Source of the DNA: DATLSM01 sp963722965
Lineage (GTDB): Bacteria; Actinomycetota; Thermoleophilia; Solirubrobacterales; 70-9
Direction: 5' to 3'
DNA length: 64,000 nt
Assembly: GCA_963722965.1 (NCBI GenBank)
Contig: CAVROX010000002.1
Location: forward strand, 102,144-166,143
The notes under the pieces were generated by a model. The model was not told the origin of the DNA, did not search any database, and saw only the letters and a program-made list of their open reading frames with translations. This document shows, one piece after another, positions 45,417 to 54,803 of this stretch (position 1 is the stretch's first letter; the number at the start of each line of letters is the position of its first letter). Both the position numbers and the translations under genes were made by a program.

Positions 45417-45952
45417 TCGGTGACGATCTTTAAGGTGAGGAGCAAAGGCTCGATACCGACGCTGGCACGTGCCACCGGGTGCCGCATCCCGATTATCGAT
45501 CCTCGCCAGACAGGCGAGCGCCGGAGAAATAGTACGTCGACTCTTTGGGTGAATTCGATTCCAAAACCCGCCGCCGCTTCAGGGCGTTCCCGGGCCCGGG
45601 CGACTGACCCCGGCTCGCTTTCGGATCGGACCATGAGTCGATTTGGCCTGCTGATCCCCGGGACCGGATCGGTCAAGCACCTCGAAAGAGAACATAGTGC
45701 CGGCGAGGAGGAGCTCGACGAACTGGAGGTGGACGTTTGGATGGCGCCAGCCAGCTCGCCAACCTAGCGGCCCCCGCGGAGCACTGAGGCGAGCCAGACC
45801 GTCACGATGATGGCGTGCCATGCGGGAGCGAAATCACCGTGATCCGCTGATGAGGTCTCACCCTGAGCTTGGTAGACCGTCGTCCGGTGATTGGACCCCA
45901 AGGACAGTCGCCCAGGTGAGGGCCGGGCGAAAGCTCTATCCGGAGGTGGTAG
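45417..45952. other. Intergenic region without a supported gene
   Basis: About 535 bases upstream of both the MFS gene and the truncated SDR. Short frames exist: an 87-codon minus frame ending at 45413 in TTGA overlap with the MFS start, and a 44-codon plus frame at 45632. Neither has a domain or a good ribosome binding site. A promoter for the MFS gene must be here. Confidence 0.35.
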
Positions 45953-46366
45953 ATGCCCGAGACCGTTGACCCCCATCATCTCCCGCTGATCGGGGCCGGA
46001 CCAGGAGTCGGAGTCGGCGCCGGCGTGGTTCGGCGCTTCGGCCGCGAGGGTTTTCGCAGCACACTCATCTCCCGCAGCGAGACCCTCGACCAGCTCGCCG
46101 CTGATCTGCGCAGCGGCGGCCTTGAGGTAGAGGCGATCGGCGCAGATATCGAGGATCTGGACGGCTACCGCGAGACGCCCGAACGGATCTTCAGCGCCTC
46201 GAGGGCCCCCGGTGTCGTCGTGTACAACGCCGCCATGCCAGATCCAGGCCAGATCCTGGACACCACGGTCGAGCGGCTCCGAACCGCCCACGACGTCGAT
46301 GTCCTTGGCGCCGTCGGCGCGGCCCAGGTGGCCGCGCCCGTCCTGCGAGAGGCTGGCGATCGCTAG
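45953..46366 (+). pseudogene. Truncated short-chain dehydrogenase (SDR)
   Basis: 137 residues with the Rossmann start PLIGAGPGVGVGAGVVRRFG and the NAA-type strand GVVVYNAAMPDPG. The protein stops at RLRTAHDVDVLGAVGAAQVA plus APVLREAGDR, before the Ser/Tyr-x-x-x-Lys active site that should follow. About 100 residues are missing and no continuation was found in other frames. An aggtggtag ribosome binding site precedes ATG 45953. I treat it as a 3'-truncated gene. Confidence 0.7.
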
Positions 46367-46411
46367 CCAGGGCCTCTTGGGGGTGCCAGCCCAGGCTACG
46401 TTCTGATCGTC

Positions 46412-46709
46412 CTATCGAACAGGTGAGCTGAGTAGACCTCTCACAGCCCTGGCGAGGCGCTCGCCGCGAGCGGTGAGGCGGTACTCGCTGTGTGGGGGGC
46501 GGCCGGCGACGAGCGTGCGCTTCACCACTCCGTCCTTCTCGAGCTGGTCGAGTCGCTCCGAGAGAGTCGTCGGCGAGACCCCCGGAAGCGACTGGCGGAA
46601 CTCGTTGAAGCGGACGGCGCCGCTGGCGCAGGCGTAGATCGTCGCCAGCGTCCAGCGACGCTCGAGGAGGTTCGCCGCCGCCCGCACCTCAGGCGGTACG
46701 GGCGAGCAG

Positions 46710-46729
<20 letters not shown>
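46412..46729 (-). CDS. HxlR family transcriptional regulator
   Basis: About 105 residues from ATG 46729; an earlier start at 46753 is possible. It overlaps the lon 3' end by 20-44 bases. RWTLATIYACASGAVRFNEF, SPTTLSERLDQLEKDGVVKR and RPPHSEYRLTARGERLARAV are the HxlR winged-helix signature. Cys residues near the N-terminus (RCRSC) may be redox or metal sensitive. Targets are unknown; the neighbouring SDR relic is a typical HxlR partner. Confidence 0.88.
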
Positions 46730-49019
<2,290 letters not shown>

Positions 49020-49143
49020 ATCTAAGTCCAATTCCTGTAGTTAGTCTTATCAGAGGATAGCGCACTGGAAAACCTGTCCTGCCGGGCCAGGTTCAGACGC
49101 CACGCACCACCGCCGCAGGGGAGTTGCTTCAGCGCCCCGGCTC

Positions 49144-49284
49144 TTACTCCCACCGCTGAGGTGGGCAGCTGCGGTCGCAATTCGTCTCGAAGGCAATCGG
49201 GATGCCGCGCACGCATTCGGCGGCGTAAGGGCATCGGGCCGGGTCAGAGGTCAACTCGATGCACTCAGCCTCGTAGCGCTTCAC
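49144..49284 (-). CDS. 46-residue Cys-rich protein coupled to acetyltransferase
   Basis: GTG 49284 overlaps the TGA of the upstream GNAT gene (GTGA), giving 46 residues that end at TAA 49144. The sequence KRYEAECIELTSDPARCPYA, ECVRGIPIAFETNCDRSC has five Cys (positions 8, 18, 24, 36 and 40), with C36-x3-C40 close together. The composition and the 4-base overlap argue it is real. It could bind a metal or be disulfide-bonded. I do not recognise a family. Its position makes a functional link with the acetyltransferase likely. Confidence 0.65.
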   Translation of the reverse strand: MKRYEAECIELTSDPARCPYAAECVRGIPIAFETNCDRSCPPQRWE

Positions 49285-49598
49285 AGTCCGAACTGCTCTT
49301 TGTAGCGGTCTGGGACCAGCGCCTCGAATTCCCGATTGCGGTCGATGAACGCGTTGACGAACGGACAGAAGGGCAGCACCGCGAGCCCGCGCGTGCGGGC
49401 GTCTTCGAGCGCGAACCGGATCAACTTGTCCCCGAGTCCCCGATGCTGAAAGCGCTCGTCAACCTCTGTGTGGATGAAAGCGATCAAGCGAGGACGCAAG
49501 CGGTAGGCGGTGAATCCGACCAGCTCGCCGTCAATCGACAACTCGTAGCGATCGCGTTCGGGCGCGTCGGCAACCTCGATCTGTTCCGCCGCAGCCAT
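49281..49598 (-). CDS. GNAT-like N-acetyltransferase (YjdJ type)
   Basis: About 105 residues from ATG 49598; an upstream start at 49625 adds 9 residues. ERDRYELSIDGELVGFTAYR begins the fold. IAFIHTEVDERFQHRGLGDK contains the Q-x-x-G-x-G acetyl-CoA loop, and AVLPFCPFVNAFIDRN is typical of small YjdJ/YidJ-like acetyltransferases. It overlaps the Cys-rich gene, so the two are co-translated. Confidence 0.88.
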   Translation of the reverse strand: MAAAEQIEVADAPERDRYELSIDGELVGFTAYRLRPRLIAFIHTEVDERFQHRGLGDKLIRFALEDARTRGLAVLPFCPFVNAFIDRNREFEALVPDRYKEQFGL

Positions 49599-49892
49599 GT
49601 CCGGAACACTAGAACGCAAGGACACGACTCAGAGCCCCGCGGAAAGAGGCCATGAGGTTTAAGCGGCAGTCTGCGCCGCGACCCCTGCAGCACGGCACCT
49701 ACCCACCATGCCGGCGAGCTGTTCGAGGCCGAGGACCCGGAGTTCAAGGTCTACCACGGGCGGGGCGACCGTGCAGACCGGCCTGAGCGAGCTCACTGGC
49801 GCTTGGGCAGAGAGAACCGCCCCTCGCAAGCAGCCCAAGACAGGCCAGCTAAGGCCTGCGGGAGTCCCGCTTTTGAACCGGCCGGGAAGGTG

Positions 49893-50330
49893 TCAGCTGC
49901 CCGCGGAGGCGACAGCTCCCTCGGGCACCGCGCCGATGTTCTTCAAGAGACGCAGGGTGTCCCACTGAGCCCACCCCTCGACGATCTTCCCGCCCTCAAA
50001 ACGGCTGATCGCGATGCCGCCCACTGGGCTGGCCTTTTCGCCCGTTGGCTGTTGGCCCATGAGTTCGTTCTCAAACGTCCCCTCTCCGCTCCAGCGGGCA
50101 ACCACGCGGTCGCCGGCAGCGAAGATTTCCTCAACCGTGAACTCAAGATCGGGGAAGGCGCCGCGATAGGTCTCGATCCGCCCCTTCAGCCCTTCGCGGT
50201 CGGCATCGCCGAGCAGCGGGTCGTGATCGATGTAGTTCTCTGCGCAGAGCTCATCGATCAGCTCGAGCTTGCCCTGTCCCCAGGCCTCGTCGAAGAAGCG
50301 CTGGACTGCGTTGATGTTCTCCACGCTCAT
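49893..50330 (-). CDS. SnoaL-like ester cyclase family protein
   Basis: 145 residues of the NTF2-like fold. VENINAVQRFFDEAWGQGKL, CAENYIDHDPLLGDADREGL, YRGAFPDLEFTVEEIFAAGD and VVARWSGEGTFENELMGQQP match the SnoaL polyketide-cyclase-like group. Many members are stand-alone with unknown ligands. It is monocistronic. The 267 bases before its neighbour at 49598 show no supported gene. Confidence 0.9.
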   Translation of the reverse strand: MSVENINAVQRFFDEAWGQGKLELIDELCAENYIDHDPLLGDADREGLKGRIETYRGAFPDLEFTVEEIFAAGDRVVARWSGEGTFENELMGQQPTGEKASPVGGIAISRFEGGKIVEGWAQWDTLRLLKNIGAVPEGAVASAGS

Positions 50331-50469
50331 GGTGTTACCTCCGGGGAGAAGTTATTCGGCTGCTGGGACCGTATCGCGACGGACCGGCGAAAGTGTTAAG
50401 CGCTGGAGCGCGCCCGGTGGCCGGTGTGGCCTCGAAGCTGACGGCGATACAGATCTCAGAGAAGCGAGC

Positions 50470-50500
50470 TGTTAGACATCCTGCTTCGAGTTGTCTAACA
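50470..50500 (+). promoter_or_regulatory. Perfect 9-bp inverted repeat upstream of nucleotidyltransferase module
   Basis: TGTTAGACA at 50470-50478 and its exact reverse complement TGTCTAACA at 50492-50500, with a 13-base spacer. Arm centres are 22 bases apart, two helical turns, as expected for a dimeric helix-turn-helix operator. It ends 12 bases before the ATG. TTAGAC and TAACAT inside it could serve as -35 and -10 elements (19-base spacing). Autoregulation by the downstream winged-helix protein is inferred. Confidence 0.75.
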
Positions 50501-50512
50501 TCGCGATTCAGG

Positions 50513-51101
50513 ATGCCAGACATCAAGGACTCCCAACAAGCGGACGCCGTGCTCGCTGCCCTGGGCGAGCAGCTCGCCGCCGCCGGCGAGCACTACGAAC
50601 TGGTCGTGGTCGGCGGCTCAGGCCTCCTGGCGCTGGGGGAAATCGAGCGTTCCACTCGCGATGTAGAACTGGTTGCGTTGCGAAGCGGCGAAGAGCTCGA
50701 TCGCGCTAAGCCATTGCCTGGGCCGCTCAGCCGGGCTGCCCAGCGGGTAGCTCGAGACTTCAGCCTCGACGAGGGTTGGTTGAACGGCGGCCCGACTGCC
50801 CTGCTCGACCTCGGCCTGCCGGAGGGCTTTCTGGAGCGACTCGAGCGTCGCGACTACGGCGAGGCTCTGACGATTTATCTGGCTTCGCGCTATGACCAAA
50901 TCCATTTCAAGCTCTACGCGATGGTCGATGCAGGGGCCTGGGAAGCACGAGCAGGATCTGCGCGCCCTTAGACCTAGCGAAAGCGAGCTCGTAGAGGCGG
51001 CGCGATGGTCGCGGCGACACGACCTCTCTCCCGGGTATCGCGAAACCTTGGTCCGCGCACTCAACTACCTGGGGGTGAGCAATGCAGATCTCGGAGCTTA
51101 G
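50513..51101 (+). CDS. DUF6036/AbiEii-like nucleotidyltransferase (one frameshift)
   Basis: About 195 residues from ATG 50513 when the frames are joined. VVVGGSGLLALGEIERSTRD followed by VELVAL is the G-G-S...D-x-E nucleotidyltransferase core. IYLASRYDQIHFKLYAMVDA follows. Near 50930 the frame shifts, in a GGGG run (caggggcc), to PGKHEQDLRALRPSESELVE, then ARWSRRHDLSPGYRETLVRA, ending at 51101. The C-terminal part matches DUF6036 proteins as I recall them. Related nucleotidyltransferases are toxins in AbiE-like systems. It overlaps the winged-helix gene by 20 bases. Confidence 0.75.
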
Positions 51102-52068
51102 GGAGCGGCTGCACGGTCAGCTCGCCTCCTTCTGTTGGGATGAGTGGGGACAGCTCGGGGTGCAGGTACCGGACAGGCGAAAGGATCCCTGGGCAACCGA
51201 CCCCGAGGCGCTCATTCTCCTCACCCTTGAGGTGGGTCGGGAAGAGCCACGCCTAATCGACGAGCTACTCGATTGGCTGACTGTGAACGAGCGGCTGATC
51301 AGCGTCCAACGGTTGCGCAACCTGAGCACGGGGGAGGAGGATCGCGCGCTGGTCGAGGCTACGATCGGTTGGCTTGCCGGCCAGCGCCAGCGCGCCCGCT
51401 TTTCAGCCAAGGCGGTCACGGAGGAGTCCCTTCGTCACGAGCCCTTTTACCGCCGCCTCGCTTACGCCGTGGCCGAACCTGATCCAGCCTTTCTCGCCCA
51501 GGGATTTCAGAAACCACCGGTCGAGCCGCGCCTGCAATCGCGCTCGCCAAACCTACATTCCCCGATTGCTTTCGCCTTTCGGTTGCGTGCCCTGCTCGGC
51601 TTCGGGGTCCGTGCCGAGGCGATGCGGGTGATTCTCACCGTGGATGCACCGTGGATGAACGTGGCATCCGTCGCCGCCTCGATCGGTTTCACAAAGCGAA
51701 ACGTCGCCGACGTGCTGAGCGCATTGGGTTCAGCCGGGGTCCTTCACGTCTCCGAGCTCGGCAATGAGCAGCGCTACCAGGCGCCTAAGCAAAACTGGGC
51801 CAACTTCCTTGAACTCACTGAGTTTCCGACCCATCGGGACTGGCCGCAGCTGTTTGCCGTCTATCGGCGGGTGCTGCGTTGGGTGGTCGGGGCCGAGCGC
51901 TCGCAGCTCTCGCCCTACATGCTGGCAAGTGGAGCTCGCAGTCTCGCCGAGGAGATCGCTCCGGATCTGCGCTTCGCTGGCGTACCGTTCGATGTCGGCG
52001 GCCCGCCTGGGCACGAGTATTGGGAGGCGATCTCCGAGCAGTTGCTCCAAATCACGCCAGCCGCATAG
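51082..52068 (+). CDS. Winged-helix protein paired with nucleotidyltransferase
   Basis: 328 residues from ATG 51082. No known name. The N-terminal half is helical (ALILLTLEVGREEPRLIDEL, DWLTVNERLISVQRLRNLST). Residues about 175-240 form a wHTH: RAEAMRVILTVDAPWMNVAS, IGFTKRNVADVLSALGSAGV, then the wing ELGNEQRYQA. The C-terminal region is helical to SEQLLQITPAA. It overlaps the nucleotidyltransferase by 20 bases, so they are expressed together. A repressor/antitoxin role is inferred from the wHTH and the upstream inverted repeat. Confidence 0.75.
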   Translation: MQISELRERLHGQLASFCWDEWGQLGVQVPDRRKDPWATDPEALILLTLEVGREEPRLIDELLDWLTVNERLISVQRLRNLSTGEEDRALVEATIGWLAGQRQRARFSAKAVTEESLRHEPFYRRLAYAVAEPDPAFLAQGFQKPPVEPRLQSRSPNLHSPIAFAFRLRALLGFGVRAEAMRVILTVDAPWMNVASVAASIGFTKRNVADVLSALGSAGVLHVSELGNEQRYQAPKQNWANFLELTEFPTHRDWPQLFAVYRRVLRWVVGAERSQLSPYMLASGARSLAEEIAPDLRFAGVPFDVGGPPGHEYWEAISEQLLQITPAA

Positions 52069-52148
52069 AAGTCCGTCGCGGCACCCTCGCCGGCATCCTG
52101 CGCGATGCCGACCTCAGCACCGATGAGCTGCGGCGCCTGCACGAGTAG
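52069..52148 (+). pseudogene. C-terminal remnant of a HicA-like toxin
   Basis: Directly after the winged-helix stop, an overlapping frame reads EVRRGTLAGILRDADLSTDE then LRRLHE and stops at 52148. This matches the HicA C-terminus (RGTLRxILRxAGLSxxEF). The N-terminal GxxxxHxKGSH part is missing. It is a 5'-truncated relic of a HicAB toxin-antitoxin locus. No hicB is seen. Confidence 0.5.
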
Positions 52149-52372
52149 TTTCTGATCGGCTCCAACCGCAAGTCGCGGGGGCGAGGTCGGTCCGCTGTGG
52201 AGTGGAGGCGGCGGGGCCTTGATCTCAGGGCCCTGGGCAACGCACCGGCGTCGTTGTCGTGCTTCATGCCGCCGCCACCGTCCCGCCTGCCTCTGAAGTC
52301 GAGGGGTCGAACCTGAGGGCATCGGATCTTCTCCAGGTCCGCGTCGCGGCCGGCATGGGGCATTCTGGGGAA

Positions 52373-52444
52373 TGGGCCCGGCTGGTTTCGAACCAGCGAC
52401 CTCTCGCGTGTGAAGCGAGCGCTCTCCCACTGAGCTACGGGCCC
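52373..52444 (-). tRNA. tRNA-Val (anticodon CAC)
   Basis: Minus-strand cloverleaf of 72 nt. The acceptor stem GGGCCCG pairs with CGGGCCC, the D arm is GCTC/GAGC, the anticodon stem-loop is CTCGC-TTCACAC-GCGAG and the T arm is GCTGG-TTCGAAA-CCAGC. The discriminator base is A and CCA is not encoded. The 224 bases between the HicA relic and this gene show nothing else. Confidence 0.97.
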
Positions 52445-52773
52445 GCAGCGGGCCAATCATAGGCTCGCTACTCAAGCGGGGCGGACGGCGCGGGCCCAGG
52501 GGGTTGGTTCCCTTGCTCGGCGTCTGGGAGCCATTTATCCCGTCGATCTGCTGGCCGGAAAAGGGCCGATCATTCCCGGCCCGGGATTGGGGAGTAGCTG
52601 GGGGTTGATCACGATCCCAGGATGAGTTCAGCACAGCCACCAGAGGGGGTGGCGTCGGCTGTGAGAGCCCACTGGAAGGCGCCAAGGCCAAGGAGGGCGA
52701 GGGAGGAGGGGAGGGAAGGATCTGTCGAGGTCGATCAAGGCTCCTCGCAGGGCCCATCGAGGTAGGATCCTCG
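52445..52773. other. Upstream region of tRNA-Val and SRP RNA
   Basis: About 330 bases between two divergent RNA genes. It carries their promoters; TAGGAT at 52763-52768 is a plausible -10 element placing transcription start at the SRP RNA 5' end. No protein gene is supported. Confidence 0.5.
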
Positions 52774-53048
52774 GTGGACCGTGCTAGGCGGGGAATTAGC
52801 GGTGCCCTGTAACCCGCAATCCGCTCTAGCGGGGCCGAATCCCGTTCTGAGGGGCTGGCCTCGGGGTCAGCGCCCCGTCGGGCGGCGTTGACGGCCGGGT
52901 CCTGCGCGACGTGGGCCCGCGAACCAGGTCAGGTCCGGAAGGAAGCAGCCTTAAGCGGATGCCGCGGGTGCCGCAGGCGAGCCCGGCCTGAGCCAAAAGC
53001 GACGGGCACGCCCGGGGACCTCGCTTCGAGGACCGGTGCACGGTCCAC
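52774..53048 (+). ncRNA. ffs: Signal recognition particle RNA, large form with Alu domain
   Basis: About 275 nt. The ends pair perfectly (GTGGACCGTGC with GCACGGTCCAC). The Alu domain is present: GTGCTAGGCGGGGAATTAGC, then CGGTGCCCTGTAACCCGCAA and TCCGCTCTAGCGGGGCCGAA, with the conserved TGTAAC at 52808-52813. The S domain carries the Ffh-binding helix 8, CAGGTCAGGTCCGGAAGGAA followed by GCAGCC, with the GGAA tetraloop at 52937-52940. It is thus the Bacillus-like large SRP RNA, not the 4.5S form. It guides ribosomes making membrane proteins to FtsY. Confidence 0.93.
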
Positions 53049-53052
53049 TTCT

Positions 53053-53844
53053 TCAGTCGATCAGCCGCGCGGACATGCGGCTGACGGCTATGCGCCAGAG
53101 CAGGAGTGCGAAGGCAACCAGGAAGCCAAAGCGCCCCAGGTCGACGGTTTGGAAGCCGAAGGCCCCGCCGCGGACCAGTTCGACCAGCTGGTGAAGGGGG
53201 TTTGCCTGCGCGACGAGCTGCACCCCCTGCGGTAGCCCCGAGATCGGAAAGAAGGTGCCGGCGATGAGAAAGAGCGGGGTGATGCACAGCGCGGTCACGT
53301 AGTTGAACTGGTCGATCTTGGCGACGGTCGCCGCCATCGTTATCCCAAACCCCGCAAAGCCGAGGGCAGTGACGAAGCAAAAGATCGGCACCAAGAGCAT
53401 GCCGGGGGCGGGCGAGAGGCCAAAGGCCATCGTGACCAACAGCGGGAAGCAGCCGTAGACGGCTGCGCGGCAGGCGATCCAGAGCATCTCGGCGCTGACC
53501 AGCTCTTCGACGTCGACCGGTGCCGCCAGCACCGCTTCATAGGTGTTCTGGAAGCGGTGCTTGACGAAGGTGCCGAACATCGCCGGCAGGGCGCTGGAGA
53601 AGATCACCGCCGTCGCCACCATGCCGGTGCCGACGAACTGGACGTAGGGGACGCCGTCGACGTTGTTTACCAGGGTCGCCCCGAGCCCGAGCCCAAAGGC
53701 GAGCAGGTAGACGATCGGTTCGAGCACGCTGGAGAAGGTCGTCCCCTTCCAGTAGGTGCGGAAGTTGGCGACCTCGCGGCTCATCACCCCGGCGATTGCC
53801 GCAGGTTCCAAGCGTCTCATCGGGCGCTGCCGGGGGTAGCTCAC
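53053..53844 (-). CDS. ABC-2 type transporter permease (NodJ/DrrB-like)
   Basis: About 263 residues from GTG 53844, which overlaps the ATPase stop (GTGA); ATG 53820 is the alternative. Six TM segments. FRTYWKGTTFSSVLEPIVYL at the N-terminus and CITPLFLIAGTFFPISGLPQ near helix 5 match the NodJ/DrrB group. With the ATPase it probably exports a lipid, oligosaccharide or drug. Its stop is 5 bases from the end of the convergent SRP RNA. Confidence 0.9.
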   Translation of the reverse strand: MSYPRQRPMRRLEPAAIAGVMSREVANFRTYWKGTTFSSVLEPIVYLLAFGLGLGATLVNNVDGVPYVQFVGTGMVATAVIFSSALPAMFGTFVKHRFQNTYEAVLAAPVDVEELVSAEMLWIACRAAVYGCFPLLVTMAFGLSPAPGMLLVPIFCFVTALGFAGFGITMAATVAKIDQFNYVTALCITPLFLIAGTFFPISGLPQGVQLVAQANPLHQLVELVRGGAFGFQTVDLGRFGFLVAFALLLWRIAVSRMSARLID

Positions 53845-54731
53845 TCGGCCTCCTCGCCGGTGAGCAGGACGAAAACGTCCTCGAGGGTGGCGGCGCGGAT
53901 CACGGCCTCGCTCGGGATCTCGCCGTTGCGGGCGCGCTCGGAGCCGACGATCGCGACCGCGGGCCCGGCGGCTCGCACGATGAGACCCTGGGCCTCGGCG
54001 CCCGCGCGGACCTCGGCGAGCCGATCGGGGGGCCCATAGACCTCGGCCGTCAGTTGCCCTGCGTGCTGATCGATCAGCTTCGCCGGGTGGCCGCGGGCGA
54101 TGATCTTCCCCTTCGCCATCACCGCGACCTCGTCGGCGAGTCGCTCGGCCTCCTCGATGTAGTGGGTGGACATCAGGATCGTGGTGCCGCGGGCTTTCAG
54201 CTCGCCGATCAGCGTCCACAGCTCGGTGCGGATCTGCGGGTCAAGGCCGACCGTCGGCTCGTCGAGGAGGATCAACCTGGGCTCGTGCACGAGGCCGCGC
54301 GCCAGCAGCAGGCGTCTGCGCATGCCCCCCGAAAGCTCATCGACCGCGTCGCGCCGGCGCCCGCGCAGGCGAGCCAGGTCAAGAGCGCGGTCTACCGCGG
54401 CGCGCACGTCGGCGACGCGGTAAAGGCGCGCGTAAACAGCCAGGTTGTCTTCGACGGTTACGTCGACGTCGAGGTTGTCGAGCTGGGGGACGACACCCAT
54501 CTCCGCTCGGGCGGCCTTGGAGTCGGCGGGCAGCTCATGGCCCAGCACCCGCAGCTCGCCGGAGTCCGGCAGAGCCTGCCCGGTCAGCAGCCGCATCGTC
54601 GTCGACTTGCCAGCGCCGTTGGGTCCAAGCAGGCCGAGGCAGATGCCCTCCCCTACCTCGAGGTCGAGCCCGTCGACCGCCGTGATCGAGCCGAAGCGCT
54701 TGATGACGTTGCGAAGTTCGATTGCCGCCAC
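53841..54731 (-). CDS. ABC transporter ATPase (NodI/DrrA-like)
   Basis: 296 residues. Walker A is LLGPNGAGKSTTMRLL, the Q-loop lies in GVVPQLDNLDVDVTVEDNLA, the signature is DELSGGMRRRLLLARGLVHE, Walker B is LILLDEPTVGLDPQ and the H-loop is MSTHYIEEAERL. The C-terminal domain of about 80 residues is typical of DrrA. It is coupled to the permease by a GTGA overlap and forms a two-gene operon. Confidence 0.95.
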   Translation of the reverse strand: MAAIELRNVIKRFGSITAVDGLDLEVGEGICLGLLGPNGAGKSTTMRLLTGQALPDSGELRVLGHELPADSKAARAEMGVVPQLDNLDVDVTVEDNLAVYARLYRVADVRAAVDRALDLARLRGRRRDAVDELSGGMRRRLLLARGLVHEPRLILLDEPTVGLDPQIRTELWTLIGELKARGTTILMSTHYIEEAERLADEVAVMAKGKIIARGHPAKLIDQHAGQLTAEVYGPPDRLAEVRAGAEAQGLIVRAAGPAVAIVGSERARNGEIPSEAVIRAATLEDVFVLLTGEEAE

Positions 54732-54803
54732 ACCCGGATGCTTTCACGGGCGCTCGTCGGGAGCCCGAAGCCGGCTAACCGCGTGACCGGAACCCGATGA
54801 GGC

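Noticed and set aside
45413..45676. 87-codon minus frame with TTGA overlap to the MFS start
   Set aside because: The MFS TTG start is itself doubtful and the translation shows no domain.
45632..45767. 44-codon acidic frame starting MSRFGLLIPGTG
   Set aside because: No ribosome binding site and no recognisable family; could be chance.
46212..46406. Possible continuation of the truncated SDR in another frame
   Set aside because: No YxxxK or SDR-like sequence appears in any frame downstream of 46366.
49626..49892. Fragment AGELFEAEDPEFKVYHGRG in a plus frame
   Set aside because: Looks coding-like over about 20 residues only; no start, stop context or family could be assigned.
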